This document shows positions 47,291 to 58,296 of a stretch of DNA of 64,000 nucleotides, piece by piece. The position numbers and the translations under genes were made by a program. Source of the DNA: Atherix ibis (taxonomy: Eukaryota; Arthropoda; Insecta; Diptera; Athericidae); the NCBI GenBank assembly GCA_958298945.1, contig OY282609.1:35685212-35749211 (forward strand). The letters are read 5' to 3'. The notes beneath the pieces were generated by a model. The model was not told the DNA's origin. It searched no databases and saw nothing but the letters and a program-made list of their open reading frames with translations. How positions within the stretch are numbered: the stretch's first letter is position 1; every line of letters begins with the position of its first letter.

Positions 47291-48136
47291 TATCGGGTTT
47301 TTCAATAGCAACTTGACACTTTTGATTTCTCACTTTTAGTCCTTGAGTTAACTTGATCTTAAGTTCTTGAGTTAACACAAGAACTAAAGCCACTTGACCA
47401 TATGAAGCGACGTACGTTTTCAGATTGGGCTCTAGAGAAGTTTACCGAAAATGACGACTTTCATCGCAAAATCATCTTCAGTGATGAAGCGCATTTTTGG
47501 TTGAGGCTTCGTCAACAAACAAAACATGCATTATTGGAGTGCTGCAAACCTTCATGTGCTTCATGAAACACCACTTCATCCACAAAAAGTGACTGTATGG
47601 TGCGGTTTTCATGCCGGTGGCGTCATTGGGCCATTTTTCTTCGTTGATGAAAATGACCGTCACGGTACAGTCAATGGTGAACGCTATAGAGACATGTTGC
47701 AGCGTTATTTCTTCGATTAATTGCATAGGCTGGACATCAGTGATATTTGGTTTCAACAAGAGAGTGCCACATCCCACACAGCGGGAGAAACAATCGACTT
47801 TTTGAAGTCCAAGTTCGGTGAACGTGCTATATCGAGAAAAGGTCCTGTCGATTTAACACCTCTAGACTTTTTTCTGTGGGGCTACGTTAAATCGATGGTC
47901 TATGCCAATAAGCCGGCGACGTTAGAGGACCTAAGAGCCAACATCGAAAGGGAAATAGCGGCCATTCCCGTCGAATTGTGTGGCCGAGTCATCGAAAATT
48001 GGCTTCAACGAATCGACCGCTGCAAGCGTGCCCGTGGTGGATATATGACCAAAGTGAAGTTCCATTCATAATTGCATTGATTGTACTTTAAGCCAATAAT
48101 AAAAGTTTTGATATATCTCAAATGGTTTCCGAGATA
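47291..48136 (+). mobile_element. IS630/Tc1-type DDE transposon relic (copy 4, best preserved)
   Basis: Plus strand. Around 47401-47500 'RTFSDWALEKFTENDDFHRKIIFSDEAHFWL' contains the first catalytic Asp (SDEAHF). Then, after a frameshift, 'NKQNMHYWSAANLHVLHETPLHPQKVTVWCGFHAGGVIGPFFF' and 'GERYRDMLQRYFF' (47526-47720). After a stop comes 'DIWFQQESATSHTAGETIDFLKSKFGERAIS', where the second acidic motif is Glu-Ser instead of Asp-Gly, then 'LTPLDFFLWGYVKSMVYANKPATLEDLRANI' and the end 'RARGGYMTKVKFHS' (stop 48069-48071). The N-terminal DNA-binding half is missing. The right side runs straight into the mariner at 48137. The precise family is uncertain. Confidence 0.8.
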
Positions 48137-49413
48137 TTGGGTTGGTGCAAAAGTAATAACGTTTTTTTACATATACAATTAAACATTTTTTTTTTAATTT
48201 GTATTATTTATTTAATCAATTATATAATTTCCATCCGTTCTTATAACCTCCTCCCATCTTTCTAGCAACTTATTAATACCATTAGTGTAAAATTCCTTGG
48301 ATTTTTATGCGAAATATGTAGAAAGGAATGTTTTTACCTGCTCTATTGTATCAAATTTTTTGTCATTTAAAAATTTTTGCAGTGATCGAAATAAATGAAA
48401 ATCGGAAGGAGCAAGATCTGGAGAATACGATGGATGCTTGATAACATCCCAATTCAGCTTGTGTTGGGTCATCATAGCCACATGTGGTCGCGCGTTGTCG
48501 TGATGAAACACTACCCCATTTCTGTTTACCAATTCTGGTCTATCCTTTTGAAGGACGATGTTCAATTTGGATAATTGTTGACAATATCGTTCTGCTGTAA
48601 TTGTCTGATTGCATTCCAAGAGTTCAAAATACACAATACCCTTACAATCCCACCAAAAACAAAGCATAACTTTTTTTTGATGGATTTCGGCTTTCGAAGT
48701 TGTTAATGGGGCTTGTCCAGGTATAGCCCAATGTCCTTTTCCTGTCACGTTGTTGTACACGACCCATTTCTCATCTCCCGTTACCAAACGATGCAAAAAA
48801 GGTTCATGTTTTTGTCTCGCACTCAAAGCAACGCACGTTGAAACACGATCCAATAAATTGGCAGCCGACAATTGATGAGGTATCCAAACGTCGTACCGCA
48901 AAACCATCCCCATACGCTTCAAATGCCTTAATACGGTTGTATGGTTGACTCCCATCATCGACGCGATCTCCCTGGTGGTAAGACGTGGATTGGTGTCAAT
49001 TATGACTTTTAACTTGTCCTCATCAGACTTCAATGGCTGCCCGGTACGTGGTTTATCAATTAGTGAAAAAACCCCAGATCGGAATTTTGTAAACCATCTT
49101 CGTACCTGGCGAACTTTGATGACGTCTGTTCCATACACTTCGCAAATGTTTTTGGTTGTCACACTCGTGGTATTGTCTTTACGGAATTCATAAAGTAAAC
49201 AATGACGTAAATGCACTTTATCGACCGACATTTTGAAACAATACAATAGCTCTTCACTGTACTCTGGCCAGGCCAAAACTGAATAGAAAGTTGAGGGAAA
49301 GCATCCTTTATATAATGCAATCATTTAAAAGAAGATACTATTCATCATTTCTGAAGAAAAAATTTTTTTACCTGGGATCATAAAAAACCGTCATAACTTT
49401 TGCACCAACCCAA
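48137..49413 (-). mobile_element. Mariner with Hsmar1-like terminal repeats, nearly intact
   Basis: A 1277-bp element. Ends TTGGGTTGGTGCAAAAGTAA (48137) and its complement (…CTTTTGCACCAACCCAA at 49413) lie between TA dinucleotides at 48135-48136 and 49414-49415. The terminal repeat strongly resembles that known for Hsmar1 and relatives (cecropia subfamily). It abuts the end of the DDE transposon relic, suggesting a nested insertion. Confidence 0.93.
48215..49231 (-). pseudogene. Mariner transposase with a single late nonsense codon
   Basis: ATG 49231 is chosen over the upstream frame because the mariner-like N-terminus (MSVDKVHLRHCLLYEF) starts there. The frame is open for 308 residues. Two helix-turn-helix regions lie in the N-terminal third ('TVLRHLKRMGM' ends the second). 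The DD34D triad is intact: VTGDEKWVVY, FHHDNARPHVA and SPDLAPSDFHLF. A TAA at 48307-48305 ends it after 'LSTYFA'. In the same frame the next 30 codons continue as a normal mariner tail (KSKEFYTNGINKLLERWEEV...GNYIID) to a second stop at 48214-48212. One base change would account for the break. The product lacks the usual last ~30 residues. Confidence 0.92.
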
Positions 49414-49539
49414 TATTTAAGACGCTGTAGGAATCGGTATGTGTGGGATTTTTACTGACTAAAATGTAAAGTTTTTTTCTTGAAATATGACCTCCCATGG
49501 GACCATCGTCAGGTATTAATTCATGAGGCATAGACTGAC

Positions 49540-49950
49540 GTCAAGTTTATTTTCTCATTCTTATACGGAGTGGAAGAAAACATATTGCGCATCCCTGGTA
49601 GGGCATATAGCATCAACTTTTATCTTAACGCGATATAGATATACCCTGAAGTAGCCATGTCCTGTTAGAAACAAAGATATTTCCTGAAGTGCCCACGTGG
49701 CAATTTCAGGAATATGATGGTTTGTCCATTTTCATTTAATTTATATTTCCTAATGTTGCTACTATCTCGCCAAAGTCTTATTTTTTCTTTATCTACTGGA
49801 GCCGATGTATTTCATTTCGCTTGCGTCAAATGATGTTTTCATCCCCAAAAAGCTCAATTGGCGGCATGTTATCGTGACCTTTGCTCACAACCTAGCTTGC
49901 TTTTTCAGCAGAGATTTTCATATGTTCACCAAATCTCAACCTAACGTCTG
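49540..49950 (-). pseudogene. R1-like non-LTR retrotransposon ORF2 fragments
   Basis: The minus strand near 49945-49880 gives 'LRFGEHMKISAEKAS*VVS', like the post-RT block 'L.F.EHI..AA.KAA..V..L'. Near 49672-49590, 'WLLQGIS' in one frame and 'LTGHGYFRVYLYRVKI', 'CPTRDAQYVFFH' in another match the C-terminal 'LTGHG.F..YL.R......C..C' region of R1-like ORF2. The ~250 residues expected between these blocks are missing, so an internal deletion is inferred. No RT core remains. Confidence 0.65.
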
Positions 49951-50640
49951 TTTGAACTTGCAGGTATCGGCGATATAATATATTCTATTACATAATTCTG
50001 TTACATAGTAATGAAGCTAGAACATGGTCATATATTCTACTACATAATAATGAACCGAGAACTGAGTTCTACTGATGCTGTGTGTTTTCATCCAAATTTC
50101 AGTATTGTATATCAGCGCACTATCGGGCTCCAATTGCCCCTATGATGTATACTGAAACTTCCAGGCGGTGGAGCGCGTCTCGAATACTAATCCATGATGG
50201 CAAGTTAAACAGGTTTTTAAAATTCCAATGTAATAATGACGCAATTGTTTCTTAGTGTCTTATTTCCATTGCTTTCATTCAATTTCCTTACGGGCTACAC
50301 CAATCACTGTGTGTATGACATTAATCTAGTTTTTCTATTGACTTGCAGATAGATCCAACAAACAAAAAAGGTCGGTTAAAGGATCGGCCTTATCCAACAA
50401 ACAAATTGGGCGATGATAGGATGGGTCATCGGATGGATTCTAACGCAAAGATTGCTTCCGGTAAAGACGCTTTATATACTTCTAAAAAAGCATCTAGCTG
50501 ATTTCAATCCTAATTTGATAGGTTGGAGGTACATCAGTATGTTTGACAGGTGAAAAAGTACCAGCTTTTTGCTGCTGTTTTATAAAAAGAGAATTTACTG
50601 CTTTACTTAGAAAGTCTACGCATATTAGGACTGGCTTAAA
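49951..50640. other. Unassigned sequence
   Basis: Composition at 50.07-50.21 kb is less AT-biased and could be more of the R1-like relic, but no motif was recognised. The remainder is AT-rich. Confidence 0.3.
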
Positions 50641-50644
50641 GTAA

Positions 50645-51140
50645 TTTTAAAGCTTAGCTATAATTATCCCAGCCCAGATGTTATCATCGACTTAAGCATT
50701 TAGCTCATTTTAAGAATGGCTTTTGCTCAAAATAAATAATCTAATACTAATTATCATATTTCCGAATATGAAAAAAATAGCTGGTCGGAAAAGATTTGCC
50801 TCAAACAATAAGGTTATTGCTGAGACAAACGCCTATTTTGAACGGTTGAAGAGATTGTATTTTTTTGGTGTGATAGCAAAGATAGAAAAACGTTGGACTA
50901 AGTATATTGTTTACAAAAATTCATTTTACAAATAAAATTGTTTTTTTTACTGGTCAAACCCAATTATTTATCATATAGCCCTGATATATACCATTTCGAA
51001 GAATGCTTTTCTTTACAAAAATTGCATACTATCACGGAAGCAAATCTTAAATGATAATTCATCTAAGCTTAGCTATAATCACCCCCAGTTATCATTATCG
51101 ACTTAATCACTTAGATCATTTCAACAATGGTATTTGATAC
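50645..51140. repeat. Direct repeats (~80 bp) flanking a mariner relic
   Basis: AAGCTTAGCTATAAT...ATCGACTTAA...TTAG-TCATTT occurs at about 50648-50728 and 51063-51140, in the same orientation, roughly 415 bp apart and near 80% identical. The mariner tail at 50740-50935 lies between them. Confidence 0.8.
50740..50950 (+). pseudogene. Mariner transposase C-terminal relic
   Basis: The plus-strand frame reads 'FPNMKKIAGRKRFASNNKVIAETNAYFERLKRLYFFGVIAKIEKRWTKYIVYKNSFYK', the normal last ~60 residues of an irritans/mellifera-type transposase. It is followed by a possible terminus (GGTCAAACCCAA). The rest of the element is absent. It is closely related to the relic at 54.3-55.2 kb. Confidence 0.85.
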
Positions 51141-52744
51141 ACTCTATAGCATTTTTAGGTATTTTAAGACTTTTCTTATGTTGAAGTCTAAGGATATTAA
51201 AATACTTTCATCCTTATGTTCGTTGGTACAACCTCCTTAAATGGTGATTTTTTAAGTTTGGCAATTCTAAAGTTTACAAACTACTATGATTCCATAGTAA
51301 AAAAATAATGTTGTTTCGGTTATTTTTTTCTAATTTCAATAATATTCCTAAAACAATTTTAGTATAAAATTGATGTAATTTAGATAACTGTAAGACTTTA
51401 ATTGTGAAAGCTTTTACGAAGATAGGTCAAGAAGTCTGCTGAATAGATTGTGATAAAGAAAAGAATATATTTGTTTGCTTATGTAATTCACGACTCAGTT
51501 TAAAAACCAAATTGACATTTTATAATTTAATTTATTTTTTAGTTACTATGAATTGACCAAATAAATCAAAGAACCACTTATAAGTAAAAGAATATTAATA
51601 CCAAAAATTTTCTTAAGAAGGCAGAACAACCCAACCAAATGGTGTTCAAATAAACTTAGGGTTTTAGAAAATTCGTATTCTGAAAATGATATATACAATA
51701 TAGGTTTAGTGTTATTTAAAAAAAAAATGTTAATACATCGATCCTTCGACAAATAATTATGTTTAAATAATTAACAAAAATTGCATTGAAATATGAACTC
51801 TTTAAGGTGAATTTGTAAAAATTTATTTTTAATAATCTATTGTACATAGAGATTCTAATAACAAAAACAATAGCACATGAAAATCGACGAAGAAATTGTG
51901 AATTCCATCGATTTTTAAATTCTTTCAGAAATGAAATAAAAAAAAAATATTTCATTAAATTTGTACTAAATATTTAATCTAATTTACTTATAAAACTTTA
52001 TTAAGGGAACATCACTTCCCAGTCGCAAGAAATTCGAATTCACAGCGTCAGGTAAAATGGGACAACTAACATTTTTGGAGAAATGATGGGTTATACAATG
52101 CCGAGGATGCAATAATAATGACAGAGAATAATGCTTCTGTTAATAATAAAAGTTAAGAGTAAGTCAAATTAAAAATAAGGCCGATGAAATAATGCATTTT
52201 TATTACCAATGCTCCTGATTACAAGTATTTAATTGGTATATGGAAGGTTATGACCAAATAATATTCATTATTAAAATTGAAAAACGATCAAAAAAGAAAG
52301 AGTTTTATGAATGATCAAATTTTAGTCTTTTAAAACTATAAATTAGCTTATTCAGAGATTTGGACCTCAATTACGATAATCAAGGCTTATTTTCCGTTGT
52401 TTATAAAATTTATATCTTATGTGGTAAGGTATCCATCATATATAATTTGAACGTGAAATCCATTTTTTTTTTGCTGAATTTACAACTATAGAAAATTATG
52501 ATTCTATTTACTTTAATAAATGTATTTTTCCTCTCTGTAAAACTAACCAAACCATTTCAATATTAACAAGCATTACGAATCTTATTCCTGTGGGATAATA
52601 GATGACCTACGAGATAGGTTCACTGGAATTTTTTCACTTGATGTTTTCACGTCCTGAGCAACTAGTTATGCATACGAGCACGAGTACTAGTGGTTGGAAA
52701 ATCAAAAAAAAAAAATACATAATATGCAGAATTATAAAAGTATA
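51141..52744. other. AT-rich spacer
   Basis: Frames at 51546-51752 and 51716-51955 on the minus strand are F/I/L-rich and consistent with AT-rich noise. No feature supported. Confidence 0.4.
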
Positions 52745-53692
52745 CCAAGTGTATAAGCTTAAATCCGTTGTTTTTTAGTCAAAAAAACACATGTTTATTT
52801 CATAGAAAGCAAAAACAAATTTATTCAAAGTACTTGCCCTCGCTAGCTATATATTTTTCCCATCTCTCTGGTTATTCGCGGATATCACGCTAAAAAAATT
52901 CCTTCTTTTTCGAGGCAAACCACTCATCAAGCCATTTTCGGACGTCTTCGTAAGAATCGAAGTGCTGCTCAGCGAGCGCGTGGCCCATCGACGAAAACAG
53001 AAGGTAGTCGGAAGGGACCAGCTCCGGTGAATAAGGGGGTTGGGGTAGCACCTCCCAGTTGAGTGTCTCCAAGTACTTTCGGACCATTTTTGACGTGTGC
53101 AGGAACGACTTTCTTTTTTATCTGGTGAGCAAGATTTCGTATGTGTTTTGGCGTCGCTCCATCTGCCTATCGTTCAGTTCATGCGGCACCCATTTTCTGA
53201 TCTTTTTAATCTTCCCCATGGGACGCAGACGCATGGAAATAGCTGGTTGAGTAACACCCAATTGCTGCGCGAGAAGTTCTTACGATTGCGTATTGTCTTT
53301 GTCCAAAAGAGCCTCAACCTTCCTAGGCCGATTTTCACGCTTCTTGTCCTATAAGTCAAAAATGCCGTCTTTGAACCAACAAAACTAATCTCGGCATATT
53401 GTTTCCGATAAAGCACTGTCACCATAGGCCTTCATAAGCTTTCGATGCAATTCGGCAGCCGATTTCTTCAAATTGAAGCAGAAAACCAGAGCTTCCCGCA
53501 TATGATCTTCTTCTGGCACAAAACTAGACATGATTACCAAAGGAAAAATGTATGATGTTGTATGAAATTGCTGAGAATGTGCACTGTTTAATGTTGACAG
53601 ATGTCAAACTCATAAAAAAAAGTATAGCGTGCCCATGGTAGCTCACTCACACCATCTGTGTCCAAACAGCGGATTAAGCTTATACACCTGGC
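52745..53692 (-). mobile_element. Mos1-like mariner copy 4, internal deletion derivative
   Basis: A 948-bp deletion derivative with terminal repeats at 52745 (CCAAGTGTATAAGCTTAAAT) and 53692. The transposase would start at ATG 53531. Codon 61 is TAG (53351-53349). The N-terminal part continues, with a small deletion, through 'MGKIKKIRKWVPHELNDRQMERRQNTYEIL' to 'KKKVVP' and then jumps (junction near 53097-53103) to 'AHVKNGPK' and the C-terminal frame 52890-53087, which has 'YLETLNWEVLPQPPYSPELVPSDYLLFSSMGHALAEQHF'. The first two catalytic acids are deleted. The third (PSD) remains. Confidence 0.9.
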
Positions 53693-54329
53693 ATCGTTTC
53701 CTCAAAAATAAATATGTCCTTTTTTAAAATATCTAGAAAGATTGAAAAATATGCATGTAAAAATTATGATTAAAAGGCTACATTATAAAATATATAAAAT
53801 TATTTTATATTACTTAATATCAATAATTATGGTTTAAAAATAATTTGAAAAAAATTGTTTTTCATAAAATGACTCCGATTTGTGATGTTGGAATTTCCTC
53901 TTTTCTTTTCAATTTTTGCATCACATTTTTAATTCTAGAAAAACTTTCCATTGCCATATATTAGTATCAAAATTTTTGATTCTTTATTTATAATAAAAAT
54001 AATACACTAATAACAAATTTAATAACAGCTATTATATAAATTGTCTTTTCTGAAAAGCTGTTTTACAAGACAACTAATAGGTTTAAAAGAAAATTTTAGG
54101 CAAAGAAGAATATATCATAAATACGAGTTTTCTACCATTTTTAGAAAAATCCAACATAAAATTATATTAAGATTTGTTTATTAGTTTAATTTTGATAGTC
54201 ATTAAAAAGACACAAGTTTTGTGTGTTTTATTAATATGGAATAAATTTAATTTGCTGCGTTAATAAAACACTACTTTTTGCAGAAACAAACTATATCTGC
54301 AATTAAAAACTAAACTTCAAAAGTATAAT
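53693..54329. other. AT-rich spacer
   Basis: Nothing recognised. Confidence 0.4.
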
Positions 54330-55175
54330 GGAGACCCTTACCGTTGTATGAAATGATTCAGAAATGGTTTACTGAATTTCGTTGTGGCCGTACGAGCACA
54401 AGTGACACTGAGTACACTGGACGTTTAATTCTGGTCACCTTAGTAGAGAAATGATAATAAAATTCATGTTATTATTTTAAAAGACCATCAAATAAAAATG
54501 TATGAGGTAACATCTAACATGACCAAAATCAATGAGTGATCTAATATTTTTAAATGTTATCTAAAAAAGTTTTGGCGTTGATTCATAACTGTTGATTAAA
54601 CATGGATTCACCATAATATGCCATAAATAAAAGTACAGTCAACTAATGGACATATACTACCGAGCGTACACCAAAGAAGGTAAAACGGTTCTATCAGCAT
54701 GGAAAGGTTATGGCTACTACTTTCTGGGATGCACATGATCAGTCTTCATTGACTATCTTGAAAAAGGAAAAACGGTAACAAAACAAAGTTATGTGAAATT
54801 ATTAGAATAATGAAATCAAGATAAAATAACCGGATTTGGTAGAGAAAAAACTTTTCTTTCTCCAAAAATGCACGCATGCACACTTGACTTATCGACATTA
54901 CCAAATTCCATGAGTTAGGATACGAATTACTTCCGCACCATATTCACAAAATTTTGCACCCAGTAATTATTTCCTATTTCCGAATATTAAAAAAATGGCT
55001 CAACGGAAACGATTTGCCTCAAACGATGAGGTTATTGCTGAAACAAACGCTTATTTTGAATTGTTCGAGAGATCGTAATTTTTAGGTGTGATAGCAAAGA
55101 TAGAAAAATATTGGACTAAGTGTTTCAAGCTAAAATAGAAGTTTGTTTTATAAAAAATTATTTTACATATAAAAT
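54330..55175 (+). pseudogene. Decayed mariner transposase (same family as 50.74 kb)
   Basis: Plus-strand pieces appear in the normal order: 'MIQKWFTEFRCGRTSTSDTEYTGR' (54350), 'TWIHH' (54600), a degraded 'MATTFWDAHD' (about 54710), 'FHELGYELLPH' (54910), then 'FAPSNYFLFPNIKKMAQRKRFASNDEVIAETNAYFELFERS*FLGVIAKIEKYWTKC' (54950-55125). Many frameshifts and stops occur. The D3 motif has Asn (APSN) instead of Asp. Only the C-terminal 60 residues are close to those of the relic at 50.74 kb. Confidence 0.85.
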
Positions 55176-55300
55176 TGTTTTTTTTTCTTGTCAAAGCCAA
55201 GTTTTAATCATATAACCATTTCGAAGAATACTTTTTCTTTAAAAAAAATTGCATACTATCACGGAAGAAAATCTTGTATGATAATTCATCCGATACGCTT
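55176..55300. repeat. 3' flank shared with 50.95-51.06 kb
   Basis: Beyond the mariner tail, CATTTCGAAGAAT-CTTTT and TTGCATACTATCACGGAAG ... GATAATTCATC occur here (about 55217-55300) and again at 50992-51064 after the other relic. The similarity extends past the expected transposon end, so the mariner tail was copied as part of a larger unit. Confidence 0.8.
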
Positions 55301-56099
55301 ATCATCTCAAATCATACACTGTGATTATATTATCATTTAATACATTAATCATGTCCTGTAAAGAACTGAAACCATATTTAAAGCAACAAAACTTTCTTTA
55401 TGAATATATTAATAAATATAATCATATTTAACAATCATATTTTTTTGGATAAAGAGAACATATTTTTTTCGTAATTATAATAAGGATATTTACTAATTTA
55501 ATAAGTTTTTGAAATTATCTTCTAATATACTCGGTTCTTTTTAGAAATATTTACCATTTGCTTTTTCAGCAAGATATATTTACCTTTTCAGTACCTTAAT
55601 AAAATCCTGGTTACGAAAACTTATTAGTCCCAAGACTCATTTATGATTTCAGTTCAATGTGCGAGTTCTTTAAACTTTTAGTACATCTTTTCGTTATATC
55701 CTTAAATAAAACTAACATTCTTAATTTTTAGTTTATTTGATAAGTTTATTAAATTCCATCCAAATTTCTGCGCTACTATTCTTTTTACTCATAGTAGTGA
55801 TAGTTGTGATTGATATTTTCTATCAGAAACTGACTTGGTCTCTATTATCCAAATTTAAATAAAGCAAGTTATTAGTTAGGATAATCGAAAAAGTGCACAT
55901 TATAGTATTTTTTATTTATAGAACATCACAGACAGATGCTGAGAGCCTGTGATATAACGCCAAGTTTAATAGAACTAAAAATCGTTCGCTTTTTTTAACA
56001 GCTCCTTCAATTCTGAACTCCTTAGTCAAAAATAGTGCATTCATAATAAAATTTTTGTGTCACCAACTAACTGTTCTTTTTATTTAGCTACCATAGCCA
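55301..56099. other. AT-rich spacer
   Basis: Nothing recognised. Part of 55.92-56.10 kb might be 3' UTR of the RTE-like relic. Confidence 0.35.
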
Positions 56100-56880
56100 A
56101 AATCGAATCTTAGCTTCATCCAAATACTTCTTCCAGCCATCTTCCAGTTTAGCAACAACAAAATTATTTTCATATTTTCAGTGACCACATTAAACCAATT
56201 ATCCATCGGCTTCCCGAGTGGACATGGCCAGCCCATTGTAGTATCTTCAATCTGACGAAATCTGATACTTTTATATATTGGTACAGGTCATATAAGTCGT
56301 TGTTGTATTTTATCCGTCACTCATTGTTTCCTATCGTTCGACCAAAAATGCGACGGAGTCTTTATATAAAAGGGCTTTTATGATGGTGCAGTAGAGCCTT
56401 AGTTTAGTCGTTATATATATATTTCGAGACCTCATCACTCCCAGTATTGAGAAGTATTTGTTAGCAGCAGTGATTCTTTTTCGCATTTTTATGGTATCTT
56501 AATTGTCAAATGATAAGTTCGATCGACCCCAGATAAACGAAGTCTTTCATGACCTCCAAATTCAGTTCTCCTATCGAAATGTTTTGTCCGAGTTGTCTGT
56601 TCATTTAATTATATCCTGATTGGTTGAAGTCTTTCTTTTTGGCTCACTTTCCTTCCTTTACTTCTGCCATCGATATCCCCACTTAGTTGAGATCGTCTGC
56701 ATATAAAACAATTTCCTTGGATTTATAAAGGAGAGTTGCGTTAGAGTCGACTGACAAAAATCTGCCCATCATATTGCTTTACCCTCTGAGGTACTTCGGG
56801 GAGCTCCTCTCTGACCAAAACTTGCCTTGATGTGTTCTCTATAATAAGTTCGATCAGAATTTTGGATTTTGCTTATTATT
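56100..56880 (-). pseudogene. RTE-like non-LTR retrotransposon ORF fragment
   Basis: The minus strand near 56710-56689 reads 'KEIVLYADDLN', a reverse-transcriptase catalytic box. Near 56540 comes 'LEVMKDFVYLGS', and 56480-56340 gives 'TAANKYFSILGVMRSRNIYITTKLRLYCTIIKALLY'. This order (YADD, F-YLGS, then K--L------KL-LY---I-----Y) is characteristic of RTE-like and related elements. Closer to 56270-56200, 'LYQYIKVSDFVRLKILQWAGHVHSG' matches the C-terminal 'RL--LRWAGHV-RM' block. Several frameshifts and stops break it. Confidence 0.75.
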
Positions 56881-56923
56881 AACTTATATTTAGGGTATTT
56901 CCATTAAGGTGATATATTTTTAA

Positions 56924-57370
56924 ATGGATCGTGAAATATACACGCATCAACAACGTCTATAAATTATACAATTTTTTTATCAAAATATTGGTTTAAAAAA
57001 AAAAATTCAAGAAAATCGTTGTTTTTGGGCTGTTGAAGCCAATTCACAACTTATTCACAAGGAACCTTTACATTCCGAAAAAATGACCGTTTGGTGTGGT
57101 TTATGGTATGGTGGTATCATTGGTCCTGATTAATTTTAAAAATGAGGACGAACTTGCTGTGAGATGTACAAATTGATGATTTGATGAATTGAAAGATATT
57201 TTTTTTAACAAAAATGTGGTTTCAACAAGATGGCGCTATGTTTTATTGAGGAAAAGTTTGACGATCGATAAAAGTTGTGATTTAATATCTTTGGACTTCT
57301 TGTGGGATTATTTGATGTCAGAAGAGGTGGTCACTTTCTTAGAACATAAAATATACTTTAAAAGAAAGTA
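56924..57370 (+). pseudogene. IS630/Tc1-type DDE transposon, deletion relic (copy 5)
   Basis: Plus strand. The N-terminus 'MDREIYTHQQRL*IIQFFYQNIG' (56924-56995) joins directly to a central piece 'VFGLLKPIHNL' / 'HSEKMTVWCGLWYGGIIGPD' (57020-57130). It then continues as 'KCGFNKMALC' / 'MWFQQDGAMF' (57215-57243), with the second acidic motif intact (QQDGA), and 'ISLDFLWDYLMSE' (57281-57320). The helix-turn-helix and first catalytic segments are deleted. This is the only copy here showing the presumed N-terminus. Confidence 0.7.
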
Positions 57371-57497
57371 ATAAATTTTTGCTCTGCCAAATTTCTTTTC
57401 TGTTTTATTTTTAAAAAAACATTTCACTTATTAAAAAACCGTATATTTCCAGAAGCTACTACGTTCAACTGTCTCGTTAGTTGTCTGACCCAAACTA

Positions 57498-58296
57498 TTT
57501 GGTTGTTCGGAAAGTAATTTCGTTTTTTTTTTATAAAAATGAAAGTTGATTTTCTTATAGTGAACTAATATTTTATTTAATAAAATATTTTTCAGTCTTT
57601 ATTTAAGACTTATCCTGTTGAAACACTATACCTTTCCTATTGATCAATTATGTCCTTTTTTCTTTAAGTGAATCATTCAATTTGTCCAACTAATGAGAGT
57701 ACACTTCAGAATTGATCGTTGTGTTGCTCGGTAGAAGCTCAAAATAAACAATTCCTTTGAAATCCCACCAAACAGAAAGCATAACCTTTTTTTGATGAAT
57801 ATTGGCTTTCGAAGTACTTTGAGCCGGTACACCTTTTCTAATTCAGGATCTTTTGCGCTTAACATTGTTGTAGACAACCCATTTCGCGTTCTCCATCTCC
57901 AGTGATGATACGCTTCAAAAACGGATCATTTTCTTGGCATTTTAAAAGCAAATCACAAACGTCAGTGCGACGGAACAAATTTTTTTCCGTAAGAAGATGA
58001 GGAACCCATATGTCGAGCTTTGAGATTAAACCTAGCCGTCGCATAGACGTTTGTGATTTGCTTCTCAAACGCCAAGAAAGTGATCCATTTTTGAAGTGTA
58101 TCATCACTGGATCAATAATTTAATCTGTCAGCGATCTCACGAGTTGTTATTCACCAGTTTGCATCAATTAATGCCTTTATTGTATTTTCATCAGCTTCAC
58201 CTGACCTTCCAAAACGTGGTACATCTTCCAGAATATTTTAAAATACAATTAAGTCCTCTCTTGTGAACAAATGAAATTACTTTCTGAACAACCTAA
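57498..58296 (-). mobile_element. Cecropia-like mariner, rearranged deletion derivative (copy 2)
   Basis: A 799-bp element with terminal repeats (TTTGGTTGTTCGGAAAGTAA at 57498 and the complement at 58296) between TA dinucleotides (57496-57497, 58297-58298). It is the same family as 35598-36401, in the opposite orientation. The minus-strand transposase has 'ADENTIKALIDANW*ITTREIAD', then an inverted copy of a downstream segment (see the inverted repeat), 'LGLISKLDIWVPHLLTEKNLFRRTDVCDLLLKC' and 'IITGD'. It ends prematurely after 'VFQQDKS', so the third catalytic region is missing. Confidence 0.9.
57898..58111. repeat. Large imperfect inverted repeat inside a mariner
   Basis: Arms 57898-57973 and 58036-58111 (76 nt each) are complementary at roughly 85-90% of positions, with a 62-nt spacer. 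The arm at 57898-57973 is the native coding segment '...VCDLLLKCQENDPFLKRIITGD'. The other arm is an inverted extra copy replacing the end of the helix-turn-helix region. Confidence 0.93.
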
